A DNA stretch of 42,544 nt from an uncultured Treponema sp. (GTDB lineage: Bacteria; Spirochaetota; Spirochaetia; Treponematales; Treponemataceae). The notes below the pieces were generated by a model. The model was not told the DNA's origin, ran no database searches, and was given only the letters and a program-made list of their open reading frames with translations. Below are positions 7,143 through 15,708 of the stretch, piece by piece. The stretch is from contig CALBGU010000044.1 of NCBI GenBank assembly GCA_937893155.1, positions 1 through 42,544 on the forward strand. Direction: 5' to 3'. The number at the start of each line of letters is the position of its first letter. Within the stretch, counting starts at the first letter, position 1. A program made the position numbers and the translations under genes.

Positions 7143-8558
7143 ATGTTGACCTATCATCTTGATTTTTCAGAAAGCAAAAAAAAATCTCAGCCGCTATACG
7201 AGCAACTCTACGACTTAATAAAATCCGACATCGCTACGGGAAAAATCGCGGAAGGGGCAAAGTTGCCGTCCAAGCGCACTTTTTCGCAAAATCTGGGAGT
7301 AAGCACAATCACCGTGGAAAGCGCATACGATATGCTTCTTTCGGAGGGGTTTATTTTTTCAGTGCCCAAAAGCGGTTATTTTGTGGCAAAAACCACCCGC
7401 AATTTCGGCAGTGCAGCGCACAAAAAACAAGCAATTCAATGCGCCTTTTCTGCCCCGAAAAAAGATTTCGACTTCGATTTTGTGAGTGCAAGCACGATTC
7501 CAGAGCTTTTCCCGTTTTCCATTTGGGCACATCTTACCCGTCAAGTGCTTTCCGAAAAAGCAAACTCTCTTATGCGCGCTTCAGAATGTGGTGGCACGAA
7601 TGAGCTAAAAACGGCTATCCTGCACCATCTCGAGCAATTTCGCGCGCTTAACGCAACCGAACAGCAAATCGTTATCGGAGCAGGAACGGAATATTTGTAT
7701 TCGCTTTTGGTGCAGCTGCTGGGGTTCGATAAAATTTGGGCGGTGGAAGAGCCGGGCTACACCAAAATCGCCGAAATCTACGAGGCACATCGCTTGCGCG
7801 TGGCGCATATTGCACTTGACGAAGAGGGGATTTCGATTGACGCGCTTGAAAAAAGCGGAGCGCACATCGCGCATATCTCGCCGTCGCACCACTTCCCCAC
7901 CGGAAAAACGACCTCCGATGCCCGTCGCCGCGCCCTTTTGGACTGGGCAAACCAAAAAGCAGGTCGATTTATCATCGAAGACGATTACGACTCCGAACTG
8001 CGCTTAGACGGCTATCCCGTGCCGCCGCTCCAAAACAGCGACACAACGGGCAAAGTAATTTACATCAACACATTCAGCAAAACGCTGTCGTCCACTCTCC
8101 GTGTGAGTTATATGGTTTTGCCCGTCTCGCTTGCGGATTTGTTTTACCAAAAACTCGGCTTTTATTCAAACACCGTGCCCGTCATCAATCAGCACACACT
8201 CGCCGCGTTTATTGCCGACGGCTTTTTTGAAAAGCACATAAATCGCCTCCGCCGCCATTACACCGAGGTTCGCGACGCACTTATTCGCGAAATCAAAAAA
8301 AATGCCGCGCTCAAAGACGCACAGATTCTCGGAGAAAATGCGGGATTGCATTTTTTATTGCGCTTGAACACCAAAAAGACAGACAAAGAAATCGTGGAAA
8401 AAGCAAAAGAAAACGCAATCCGCATAAAATGTCTGTCGGATTATTTTTATACGCCCCCACACAGCGACACACACACGCTCGTGATAAATTATTCCTCCAT
8501 TCCCCACTCCGCCACCGAAATCCAAAACGCCGTTTCCCGCATTGCGCGCATTGTTTAG
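7143..8558 (+). CDS. MocR/PdxR-type GntR regulator with aminotransferase domain
   Basis: The 471-residue protein has an N-terminal winged-helix GntR domain (residues 1-75: PLYEQLYDLIKSDIA, LPSKRTFSQNLGVS, TVESAYDMLLSEG) joined to a fold-type I aminotransferase-like domain. The PLP lysine is in NTFSKTLSSTLR around residue 320, and FIIEDDYDSELR is the typical Asp-containing PLP-pyridine segment. Members usually regulate vitamin B6, GABA or amino-acid genes and bind PLP as cofactor or effector. The start has only a weak ribosome-binding site (AAAAGTAAAAA before ATG). No obvious target gene sits next to it; the convergent neighbour is a cell-wall hydrolase. The effector is unknown. Confidence 0.9.
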   Translation: MLTYHLDFSESKKKSQPLYEQLYDLIKSDIATGKIAEGAKLPSKRTFSQNLGVSTITVESAYDMLLSEGFIFSVPKSGYFVAKTTRNFGSAAHKKQAIQCAFSAPKKDFDFDFVSASTIPELFPFSIWAHLTRQVLSEKANSLMRASECGGTNELKTAILHHLEQFRALNATEQQIVIGAGTEYLYSLLVQLLGFDKIWAVEEPGYTKIAEIYEAHRLRVAHIALDEEGISIDALEKSGAHIAHISPSHHFPTGKTTSDARRRALLDWANQKAGRFIIEDDYDSELRLDGYPVPPLQNSDTTGKVIYINTFSKTLSSTLRVSYMVLPVSLADLFYQKLGFYSNTVPVINQHTLAAFIADGFFEKHINRLRRHYTEVRDALIREIKKNAALKDAQILGENAGLHFLLRLNTKKTDKEIVEKAKENAIRIKCLSDYFYTPPHSDTHTLVINYSSIPHSATEIQNAVSRIARIV

Positions 8559-8583
8559 CCGTCCTCATTTTCTTGCAAAAAAA

Positions 8584-8603
8584 CAAGGGGAAAAATCCCC
8601 TTG
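8584..8603. terminator. Bidirectional terminator hairpin between convergent genes
   Basis: CAAGGGGA and TCCCCTTG form an 8-bp stem with an AAAA loop, placed between the stops of the MocR gene (8558) and the minus-strand lipoprotein gene (8611). A-rich sequence on the left provides a T-run for the minus-strand transcript. It belongs to the same CAAGGGG hairpin family as 2131-2152 and 28443-28462. Confidence 0.65.
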
Positions 8604-8610
8604 CAAGCCA

Positions 8611-9252
8611 TTAGTTTCCGCCGATAGAAAAGTTTTCGAGGCGAGTTAAAATGCCGTCGAGTTTTGTGCCGTACTCGGGGTCTGCCGCCCACGTTCCCGC
8701 AAGCTCAAACACCGTCGGCGCACGTCCTTTTTTGACCCATTTGTAGCGATTATCCACCAGTTCATTGTGAAGCGGTGTTCCTTCGGGATACGCATACGCC
8801 TGCAAATGCTGAATATGCGCGCGCACGCCAATTTCTTCCGTGTCGAACCACTCGCCCGGGTGCTCTGCATCAATCGCGCCCAGCCCGCAGTAATTGTGCA
8901 TTTCAGGAACAACCAGATTGCCGAACGTCAAAAAGCCTGTTTCGTGGCACATCTGCACAAATGCACAGTCAGAATTGATGTTCTCCGCCGCCGCTTCCGT
9001 AACGTACAGCTGAGCCAGCCTCGCCACTTCATCGCGGTTTGCGCCCGGATTGTTCTGCATAAAAAACGCCGCAAGTTCCGCCGCCGTGCGCGTGCCTTTG
9101 TCGCTCAAACTGCGCGAAATCGGTCTGATTTGCCGTTCCGTGCCGCCCTGCTCGTCCTGTAAATATTCTTTTGGGATTTTCTTGTTTGAAGCACAAGAAA
9201 AAAAGACGGCAGAAACCGCCACCAAACACACAATGCTCACCATCTTCTTCAT
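8611..9252 (-). CDS. Glucosaminidase-domain lipoprotein
   Basis: This is a 213-residue exported lipoprotein: a Lys-rich start, a hydrophobic segment and the lipobox FFSCAS, giving acylation at about Cys20. The mature part has a GH73-like mannosyl-glycoprotein endo-beta-N-acetylglucosaminidase domain (about residues 60-210): INSDCAFVQMCHETGFLTFG carries the catalytic-type Glu, followed by NYCGLGAID and GVRAHIQHLQAYA. Such proteins cleave peptidoglycan glycan strands. The gene is convergent with MocR and divergent from radC. The start at 9252 is favoured by the signal sequence; a purine-rich AAGGTGC-type site lies upstream. Confidence 0.85.
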   Translation of the reverse strand: MKKMVSIVCLVAVSAVFFSCASNKKIPKEYLQDEQGGTERQIRPISRSLSDKGTRTAAELAAFFMQNNPGANRDEVARLAQLYVTEAAAENINSDCAFVQMCHETGFLTFGNLVVPEMHNYCGLGAIDAEHPGEWFDTEEIGVRAHIQHLQAYAYPEGTPLHNELVDNRYKWVKKGRAPTVFELAGTWAADPEYGTKLDGILTRLENFSIGGN

Positions 9253-9357
9253 AAAAAAGCACCTTTACAAAAAAATTTCAAATTTTTATGCGCAAAACGC
9301 GCCAAAATTCAACTTTAAAGACATATATATTATCGGACACTATTCAAGGAGACTTTT

Positions 9358-10038
9358 ATGGAAGTAAAACCCAACGTTCGAGAATGTGCTTTGCAATATG
9401 GTTTGTCGTTTCCAAACGATGAAGAGTTGATTATGCTGATTTTGGGCAAAGGCACCAAAAAAACAGGGGTGCGCGCACTTGCGCAAAAAGTCATCGCTGT
9501 GATAAATCGGTGCAACAGCGAACAGTATGTGGAAAAACTCCTGCGCATTGACGGAATCGGCTTGACCCGTGCGCTTGCAATCGCCGCCGCGCTGGAACTC
9601 GGACGGCGCAGAATGGGATTTTTGGGCGTAAAAATCCGCCACCCGTTCGACTTGATTCCGTTCGTAAAACACATCACCATTGAAATGCAGGAGCATTTTT
9701 TGTGTGCTTCTCTCAACGGCGCAAATGAGCTTTTGCAAATCCGCGTGGTCGCAACGGGGGCGCTCAACAGCACCTTAGTTTCTCCGCGCGAGGTGTTTTC
9801 CGACGCGATTGCAGACCGAGCCGCCTCGCTCATTTTCTGCCATAATCACCCGTCCGGCAACGTAAATCCGTCCCTTTCCGACATCGAAACCACGGAAAAA
9901 CTGCTTGCCGCGGCAAAAATCTTGGGCATTACGGTGCTTGACCACATCATCATTGCAACCGACACCTATTTTAGCTTTATGGAGCACGGCATTTTGTTTG
10001 AAAAACGCGAAGCCCTTGCAAAAAAGCATAAGGTGTGA
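9358..10038 (+). CDS. radC: RadC/JAB-domain protein
   Basis: The 226-residue protein matches the RadC family: a helix-hairpin-helix-like N-terminal half (IDGIGLTRALAIAAALELGRR, about residues 62-82) and a C-terminal MPN/JAB metalloprotease-like domain. The zinc motif is visible as FCHNHPSGNVNPSLSD around residue 160. The family is widespread; its old link with recombination repair is doubtful and its biochemical role is unclear. AAGGAGAC lies 5 nt before the ATG at 9358. The tRNA-Arg gene follows 20 nt after the stop. Confidence 0.92.
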   Translation: MEVKPNVRECALQYGLSFPNDEELIMLILGKGTKKTGVRALAQKVIAVINRCNSEQYVEKLLRIDGIGLTRALAIAAALELGRRRMGFLGVKIRHPFDLIPFVKHITIEMQEHFLCASLNGANELLQIRVVATGALNSTLVSPREVFSDAIADRAASLIFCHNHPSGNVNPSLSDIETTEKLLAAAKILGITVLDHIIIATDTYFSFMEHGILFEKREALAKKHKV

Positions 10039-10057
10039 TACATTATAAGCGTTGATT

Positions 10058-10131
10058 GACCCATTAGCTCACATGGATAGAGCGACAGCCTCCTAAGCTG
10101 TAGGTAGCACGTTCGATTCGTGTATGGGTCG
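10058..10131 (+). tRNA. tRNA-Arg (anticodon CCT)
   Basis: A complete cloverleaf is visible. The acceptor stem is GACCCAT (10058-10064) with ATGGGTC (10124-10130) and discriminator G at 10131. The D arm is GCTC/GAGC, the anticodon stem ACAGC/GCTGT with loop CTCCTAA (anticodon CCT at 10092-10094), and the T loop contains GTTCGATTC. CCA is not encoded. A T-run follows at 10133-10140. It decodes AGG. Confidence 0.95.
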
Positions 10132-10144
10132 ATTTTTTTTGCGC

Positions 10145-10834
10145 TTATTCTTTTCGTTTTAGCGTTCGCAGATACTGTTTCTGCTCGTCGCTGATACGGC
10201 GGCTTTCGATAGCTTTTTGGATTGTCTTATTGTGCGTCCAGAGCGAAAGGCAGCGCTGTTCAAGAAACGGGATTGCATAAGGAAACTGCTTTGCGAGCGC
10301 ACTAGCAAAATACCACGCAATCATCATATTAACGTAATATTCATCAGAGCGGACGGCAGCAACTTTTTCAAGATACTGCACCTCAAAATCATCGCCTAAA
10401 AAATGCTGCATCAACACACCGATTGCATAGCGCACCGTGTACGTTTTGCCAGACGACAGCCATTTTTCAATGTACGGCAAAAGAGAGTGTCGGTGTTTCT
10501 TGAAGACTTTGGGAATCATTTGGTCTGATGTCGCCCAGTTGTCCACAAACGGCAAAAACGCTTCAACCTCCGCAATGCACCGCGAAAAATCCTTTTGCTC
10601 ACTGATGATAAACGCGTGCAGTTGATTTTCCTCAAAATAATCGTGCGGCACTTCTGAAAGAAAATCATCTATTCCCGTTTCCGCCCTGCACAATTCCTTT
10701 GCATATTTTCGCAAAACAGGCGTGCGAATCCCGATAATCTTTTCTTTTGCCACCGTCGGCACAATCGGCGCAACAAAATCGCGATAGGATTCGTCCTGCA
10801 ACGAAAAAAGATGTGCGGTAATCAAATTGTCCAT
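10145..10834 (-). CDS. DNA alkylation repair protein, AlkD-like
   Basis: The protein of about 229 residues is predicted to be all-helical HEAT-like. Its family motifs are IIGIRTPVLRKYAKEL near residue 35, FVDNWATSDQMIPKVF near 98, YTVRYAIGVLMQHFL near 130 and MMIAWYFASALAKQFP near 160. AlkD proteins are DNA glycosylases that remove bulky alkylated bases without base flipping; this shorter, AlkD-like subgroup is common in Firmicutes and spirochaetes. The ATG at 10834 is preferred because AAGGAG lies about 12 nt before it; an ATG at 10855 has no ribosome-binding site. Repeat array 5 ends immediately upstream. Confidence 0.85.
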   Translation of the reverse strand: MDNLITAHLFSLQDESYRDFVAPIVPTVAKEKIIGIRTPVLRKYAKELCRAETGIDDFLSEVPHDYFEENQLHAFIISEQKDFSRCIAEVEAFLPFVDNWATSDQMIPKVFKKHRHSLLPYIEKWLSSGKTYTVRYAIGVLMQHFLGDDFEVQYLEKVAAVRSDEYYVNMMIAWYFASALAKQFPYAIPFLEQRCLSLWTHNKTIQKAIESRRISDEQKQYLRTLKRKE

Positions 10835-11801
10835 TTCGTTTTCTTTCTCCTTCATACTGTTTGCCGTAAAAAAACAACTGTTTTTTTGCCCCGCGGAGTG
10901 TTTGCCGTAAAAAACAACTGTATTTTTGGGGTAACGCTCTTGTTATGCGCATTTTCCGTTTGTTTTTTTGCCCCGCCGCTCTGTTTTTGAGAAAAAACAG
11001 GAGGAAAATGGCTCTTGCACCGTGTTTGCCCCGAAAAACCGCTGTTTTGTGTGTGTTTCTGCGGTAAAAAACCCTTTTTTTAGATAGCGCGGCTCCAGAA
11101 ACAAATAAAAGGAGCGTCACGAGTTTTTTTATGCTGTTTTCGTTGAGGATTTTCGCGCTTTGTATGCCCGCAAAAAGAGCGAGCAGCATACACGGCACGA
11201 GCAACGCGGCTTTTTGGAGCGAAGCAAAAGAGATAATGCCCAACAGCGCATACACGATAAGCCGCACGGTGTTTTCAACCAAAAAAACAGCGCAGATATT
11301 CGCCTTGAATGCGCCGCTCGTTTCGCTCACCCTGCTCATATACGCCGCCAAAAGCGCACCAACGCCGAACAGCCCGCACAACAGCCCCGAAAGCGCACCG
11401 ACGAGGGCAAACAAAAGGGGATTTCCCCGCAGTGCGACAGGCGCAGACCGAGCGCGAAAGTGCATTTCAAGCGCAATGCACATAACGGCAATGCCAAAGA
11501 TGATTTTGAGGTAAGATACTCGGGTGTTTTTGAGCAAAACAGCGCCGATGATGCTCGTCAGCACGATGATGAGCGAGAGCGGAACGATGACAGTGCCGTT
11601 GAGCATACGTCTGTTTTTCCACACGAGAATGATATTCGAGGGATAGCCCAACAGCAGTTCCACGGGCGAAATGCTGGCATTGCTTTCGCCAAAGCCCAGA
11701 ATGGAAGTGAAAACGAGCGTGTTCGCAAAGCCGCACAAGCCTTTGACAAAGAACGCCGCAACGGTCGCAAGAACCCACAACATACGCGCTAAAAATGCCA
11801 C
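10665..11801 (-). CDS. TauE/SafE-type permease with array-derived C-terminal read-through
   Basis: The first ~237 residues (11801 down to about 11090) form a TauE/SafE membrane protein with about seven to eight hydrophobic helices and the family repeats GLCGFANTLVFTSIL and GLLCGLFGVGALLAAY. Family members export sulfite or other organosulfur and organic anions. The normal hydrophobic C terminus (LLLFVSGAAL) is followed not by a stop but by a basic, low-complexity tail that runs through repeat array 5 and into the alkD gene in another frame, stopping at 10665. Either the array invaded the 3' end, or the functional stop was lost. The start is GTG at 11801, overlapping the upstream gene by 13 nt, or ATG at 11783. 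The array-encoded tail is doubtful as protein. Confidence 0.7.
   Translation of the reverse strand: MAFLARMLWVLATVAAFFVKGLCGFANTLVFTSILGFGESNASISPVELLLGYPSNIILVWKNRRMLNGTVIVPLSLIIVLTSIIGAVLLKNTRVSYLKIIFGIAVMCIALEMHFRARSAPVALRGNPLLFALVGALSGLLCGLFGVGALLAAYMSRVSETSGAFKANICAVFLVENTVRLIVYALLGIISFASLQKAALLVPCMLLALFAGIQSAKILNENSIKKLVTLLLFVSGAALSKKRVFYRRNTHKTAVFRGKHGARAIFLLFFLKNRAAGQKNKRKMRITRALPQKYSCFLRQTLRGAKKQLFFYGKQYEGERKRNGQFDYRTSFFVAGRILSRFCCADCADGGKRKDYRDSHACFAKICKGIVQGGNGNR
10858..11075. repeat. Repeat array 5: about five 41-42-nt units between tauE and alkD
   Basis: Units on the plus strand begin TGTTTGCCG, TGTTATGCG, TGTTTTTG or similar at 10858, 10899, 10941, 10982 and 11023 (steps 41, 42, 41, 41), with a more degenerate copy near 11054. 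Stems include AAAAAAACA with TGTTTTTTT (10868-10887, 2-nt loop) and CTGTTTTT with AAAAACAG (10981-11000). GCCCCG recurs between units. It lies downstream of the permease domain and upstream of alkD, both on the minus strand. Confidence 0.75.
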
Positions 11802-12475
11802 ATCACGCCGATTGACGGAGAGACAACGATTTTCCCCGACAAATCAAAATCAGACGAAGACGTGCTGCTCTTTTTGTTGGAATCTTGTGTCCATTCGTCC
11901 TTTTTCTCTATTTGCCCCGCTCCTCCGTAGATGTAGCGCGCACCCGCTGACGCAAAAAGCCCGAAATGCGCGCCGAGGTTATACGCACAGAAAATATCGC
12001 CGCCAATGCTTCCCGTTGCAAACGTCATTGAATCGGTGTATTTGTGTTTGAGGTCGTCGGAGGCATTCCGCTTGGTGTAATCGTCTTCGTACTGCGCGAT
12101 TTCTGCGCCGCCCATAACCGCCACGCCGAAAAGCACCTTTTCGGTATTCACAAACGCATAGCCCGCGCCAGCCGACAGGTTTTCGTAAAACCCAACGTTT
12201 CTGCCAGAACCTTGGATTTCCACATCGTCGGAGGTAATCGCACCGATAAGCGCATCCGCCTTCACCAAAAAGCCCGAGCGATGCACCCCGATGTACGATA
12301 CCCCGCCGCCATAGCCAATCTCGGCAAGATTTTGCTTTTCGCCCGTTTCTTCCATTTTAAGCGACGTGTCCACAATCGGCACATTCAGCGACAATCCCGC
12401 ATAATTCAGCCACGCCTTTGCATTCGCCTGAACTGCACCAAGCGCGAGTAGCACAAATAGCATTATCTTTTTCAT
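11789..12475 (-). CDS. Predicted outer-membrane beta-barrel protein
   Basis: The protein has 228 residues, with a Sec signal peptide (MKKIMLFVLLALGAVQANA) likely cleaved around Ala19-Lys20. The remainder alternates hydrophobic and polar residues in Gly-rich strands (YGGGVSYIGVH, FGVAVMGGAEIA, GLFASAGARYIYGG) and ends in a terminal Phe (WHF), the usual barrel-assembly signal. This resembles opacity-type or OmpW-size barrels of spirochaetes, but no specific family is recognised. AAGGAG lies about 8 nt before the ATG. Its stop overlaps the start of the TauE gene, so the two are probably co-transcribed. Confidence 0.75.
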   Translation of the reverse strand: MKKIMLFVLLALGAVQANAKAWLNYAGLSLNVPIVDTSLKMEETGEKQNLAEIGYGGGVSYIGVHRSGFLVKADALIGAITSDDVEIQGSGRNVGFYENLSAGAGYAFVNTEKVLFGVAVMGGAEIAQYEDDYTKRNASDDLKHKYTDSMTFATGSIGGDIFCAYNLGAHFGLFASAGARYIYGGAGQIEKKDEWTQDSNKKSSTSSSDFDLSGKIVVSPSIGVMWHF

Positions 12476-12569
12476 AGAAAATCTCCTTACGATACGCTTT
12501 GTATATTCTCACAATAGAATTCTATCGCAGAATAGCAAAAAATCAAGACGGCTTTTTTGCCCTGCTTTA

Positions 12570-12598
12570 TTGTCAAAACAAGAGAATAACCGTATACT
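12570..12598 (+). promoter_or_regulatory. Promoter of recO, almost leaderless
   Basis: TTGTCA (12570-12575), a 17-nt spacer and TATACT (12593-12598). The predicted start at about 12605 leaves a leader of 2 nt before ATG 12607. Confidence 0.7.
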
Positions 12599-12606
12599 TT
12601 GAGAAT

Positions 12607-13386
12607 ATGGCAAACAGAAATTCGGCGACAAAAGCCATAATTTTAAAAACACACATTCAGGGCGAACACAACAGAAACGTCTGCGCGCTTTCTGAAACCG
12701 AGGGCATTTTTCACGCAACGCTGTACGGCGGTCCAAAGAGCAAACTCAGCGCGCTGGTGCAGCCTTTTTCATCGGGGAAAATGTGGATTTACAAAGACCC
12801 GAACCGCCCGATTACCAAAATCAGCGATTTTGACAGCGAAAACACACGCTTAAACCTCAGAGAAAGCCTGTATCGTCTTTTTGCCGCAAATCTGGCATGC
12901 GAAATCGTGATGAAAACCAAGGCGGCAGGCGAACCAAAAGACGCATTTTTTTTGCTCAACGGCTTTTTAGACGGTCTTGATGCCATTCCCGAAAACGCCG
13001 CCCCGTCTGCGCTTATCCGCTTTTTGTGGCGCTATCTTGCCATAATGGGAATCCAGCCGTCCACCGAAGAATGCAGCCGCTGCGGTCGCCCGTTTTTCCC
13101 CGGCGGCACTATCAGATTCGCAGGGTGCAGTTCGGTCTATATTCCCAGCACCGACGGCTTTGTGTGTCCCGAATGTGCCGCAGAAATGCACGAGGGATTT
13201 TCGCTGTCGAGCGAAGCGATGGCGTATCTGGCGGCAATGGCGGCTTCTCTTTCGCCCCGTTTGATTCGCGCAATGCCGCTTTCTGCCGCATCTCTTTCTC
13301 AACTGCGGCAGCTCACGTTCTTTTTGTCCGAAGCGGCGGCAGGAATGAAGCTCAAAAGCATAGAAAGCAGCGTGGGCATTTTGTAG
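12607..13386 (+). CDS. recO: DNA repair protein RecO
   Basis: The 259-residue protein shows an OB-fold-like N terminus (KAIILKTHIQGEHNRNVCALSE..., YGGPKSKLSALVQPFS), a helical middle part and a zinc-finger-like cluster CSRCGRPF...CPECAAE around residues 155-200. This matches RecO, which loads RecA with RecR and anneals SSB-coated strands in gap repair. I chose ATG 12607 rather than an upstream start at 12499 because RecO similarity begins at about MANRNSATKAIIL and a promoter ends just before it. It is followed 92 nt later by recJ, another RecFOR-pathway gene. Confidence 0.88.
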   Translation: MANRNSATKAIILKTHIQGEHNRNVCALSETEGIFHATLYGGPKSKLSALVQPFSSGKMWIYKDPNRPITKISDFDSENTRLNLRESLYRLFAANLACEIVMKTKAAGEPKDAFFLLNGFLDGLDAIPENAAPSALIRFLWRYLAIMGIQPSTEECSRCGRPFFPGGTIRFAGCSSVYIPSTDGFVCPECAAEMHEGFSLSSEAMAYLAAMAASLSPRLIRAMPLSAASLSQLRQLTFFLSEAAAGMKLKSIESSVGIL

Positions 13387-13478
13387 TGCGGCAAGGGCAA
13401 CCGCACACTGCGACTCAAGGCTTGAGCGCACAAAACACGCAGTAACACGGGTACAATATCATTTTTAAGGAACATAAA

Positions 13479-15638
13479 TTGAAAACTTGGAAGAAAAAAG
13501 AGGCTCCAAAAGAGAAAATTCTTGAAATCAGCCGAAAATACGAAATCGACGCGCTCACTGCGTCAATTCTTGCACGGCGCGGGATTACGAGCGGAAAAGA
13601 TGTGATGTTTTTTTTGGAAGACGACCTTCGCTATCAGCACAATCCTTTTTTGTTCAATGCGATGACAGACGCGGTGGAGCGCATTATGCAAGCTCGCGAC
13701 GAGGGCGAAAAAGTGCTGATTTTCGGCGACCGCGATGTTGACGGCGTAACGTCCACCACGCTTTTGTATCAGTGTCTCAAGGATTTTGGTATCGATGTGT
13801 CGTGGCGACTTCCCGCAAAGGACGACCCATACGGTTTGAACGAACAGGCGATTTTGGATTTTGCCGAAAACAGCGGCAGTTTGATTATCACGGTGGATTG
13901 TGGAATTTCAAATGTAAAGGAAATCGCGCTGGCGGCAGAAAAAGGGATTGATGTGATTGTGACCGACCACCACACGCCGCCTGAAATCGTGCCGCAGCCC
14001 TGCGTTATTGTGAATCCCAAAACTCAAGATTCGGGCTATCCGTTCTGCGATATTTCAGGGTGCGCGGTGGTTTACAAGCTCGCTTCAGCCCTACGCTACG
14101 CCCGAAGCCGCGATTATAACACCGAGCATTGTCTGTTCGGCATTTCGGTCAGCGACGATAATTCCCGCGCAAAACTGGAGTGTATCAAGGTCAAAAATAT
14201 GGTTGTCGCGGCACGGTTCACGCGCGAATTCAGCGCAGACGAAAACCAAACTGCGCTACAGAAAAAGGTGATGGAAGCCGCGCATTTTATGGCAGGACAG
14301 CAGATTTATGTGTGGGATATGAAATCGACGGCAAAAAAAATCGCCCTGCTGTTCGGCAGCACGGACGCGATTGTCGCGCTCGATTTGCGCGATGAGATTT
14401 CAAAATTGATTCCGCAGATGAAAAATCTGTCGCTCAAGCAGCTCAGTTCGATGTCAAAAATCGTGCGCTATTCCGACGAAAAATCAAGCGATATGGACGG
14501 TTTTTTCAATATTTTTGTGTCGTATATGCAAAAGCGGTTTGAAAAAGAATTCCCCGAGGTGCAGAAAAAAGAGGAAGCCGATTTGCAGTTGGTAACGCTC
14601 GCCGCACTGGCTGATATAATGCCGCTGGTGAACGAAAACCGCATTTTTGCAAAAAACGGGCTTACCTCCATAAATGCCGCCCGTATCCGCCCGGGATTGC
14701 AGGAACTGATGACCAATTTAAATATGCTCGGCAAAAAAATCGGCTCAACTGACCTTTCGTGGACGGTCATTCCGAGTTTGAACGCCGCAGGCAGAATGGG
14801 AAGAGCCGAACTCGCCGCAGAATTGTTTTTGGAGGAAAATGCCGAAAATCGCTACAAAATCGCACAGAAAATCATCGAGCTGAATCAGGAACGGCGCGAA
14901 TTGGGAAAAGCCGCCGAGGGCTATGCCTTCCCCGCCGCCCGCGACAGCATTCAATCGCATAACGGCAAACTCTGCGTTATCATCGATGAGCGCATAAACC
15001 GCGGCGTATCGGGCATTCTTGCCGCAAAACTGGTGCAAACCTACGGCGTGCCTGCCATTACGGTAACGTTCCCCGACGGCGATGTTGCGGTCGGCTCAAT
15101 GCGCAGTTGCCGCGGGTTTGATGTAACCAAATTTCTCGACAAATTCGGCACGCTGTTCGTCAATCACGGCGGGCATACGCAGGCGGGCGGATTCAGTTTT
15201 TTGAAATCCGACCTCGACACGTTCCGCGTAAAAGCAAAAGAGCTTTCGGCAACTATTGAACTTTCGGGCAGCGACGACACGGAAATCGAAGCCGACGCGG
15301 AACTCCCTGCCAAATTTATGACGGCAAAGCTGCTCGATGTGGTGGACAAATTTGAGCCATACGGCGAAAAAAACCCGCCGCTCATCTTTACCAGCCACAA
15401 CGTTCCCGTTATTGATGCGCGGAGAATGGGCAATGCTGACCCGTTTCATCTCAAGCTCAATTTGGATTTCGGCGCAACAAAATGGACGGCACTCTTTTGG
15501 AGGGAAGGCGAACGGCTTGATAAGGAATTTTCCGTGGGCGACGACATCGATATTTTGTATCAAATCGGCAGAAACACATTCAACGGCACAACCACGCCGC
15601 AACTGGTTTTGAGCGATTTGCAAAAATCAACGCACTAA
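13479..15638 (+). CDS. recJ: Single-stranded-DNA exonuclease RecJ with an internal insertion
   Basis: The protein has 719 residues. The DHH-superfamily motifs are present: VLIFGDRDVDGVTSTTLLY near residue 85, ITVDCGISN, VTDHHTPPEIVPQPC near 165, later LAALADIMPLV, NAAGRMGRAELA and the DHHA1 motif NHGGHTQAGGFSF near 565. RecJ digests 5' ends of single-stranded DNA in recombinational and mismatch repair and needs Mn2+ or Mg2+. Between about residues 205 and 350 a charged, non-motif segment interrupts the DHH domain, which makes it longer than the usual 560-580 residues. The start is TTG with AAGGAAC before it; a TACAAT -10 lies at about 13453. Confidence 0.92.
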   Translation: MKTWKKKEAPKEKILEISRKYEIDALTASILARRGITSGKDVMFFLEDDLRYQHNPFLFNAMTDAVERIMQARDEGEKVLIFGDRDVDGVTSTTLLYQCLKDFGIDVSWRLPAKDDPYGLNEQAILDFAENSGSLIITVDCGISNVKEIALAAEKGIDVIVTDHHTPPEIVPQPCVIVNPKTQDSGYPFCDISGCAVVYKLASALRYARSRDYNTEHCLFGISVSDDNSRAKLECIKVKNMVVAARFTREFSADENQTALQKKVMEAAHFMAGQQIYVWDMKSTAKKIALLFGSTDAIVALDLRDEISKLIPQMKNLSLKQLSSMSKIVRYSDEKSSDMDGFFNIFVSYMQKRFEKEFPEVQKKEEADLQLVTLAALADIMPLVNENRIFAKNGLTSINAARIRPGLQELMTNLNMLGKKIGSTDLSWTVIPSLNAAGRMGRAELAAELFLEENAENRYKIAQKIIELNQERRELGKAAEGYAFPAARDSIQSHNGKLCVIIDERINRGVSGILAAKLVQTYGVPAITVTFPDGDVAVGSMRSCRGFDVTKFLDKFGTLFVNHGGHTQAGGFSFLKSDLDTFRVKAKELSATIELSGSDDTEIEADAELPAKFMTAKLLDVVDKFEPYGEKNPPLIFTSHNVPVIDARRMGNADPFHLKLNLDFGATKWTALFWREGERLDKEFSVGDDIDILYQIGRNTFNGTTTPQLVLSDLQKSTH

Positions 15639-15708
15639 GCCGCGTTCTAAAACTGGCATTCTAAGCGATAAATAATCGATAAGATATTGTATTTTTGAGG
15701 AGACTTTG

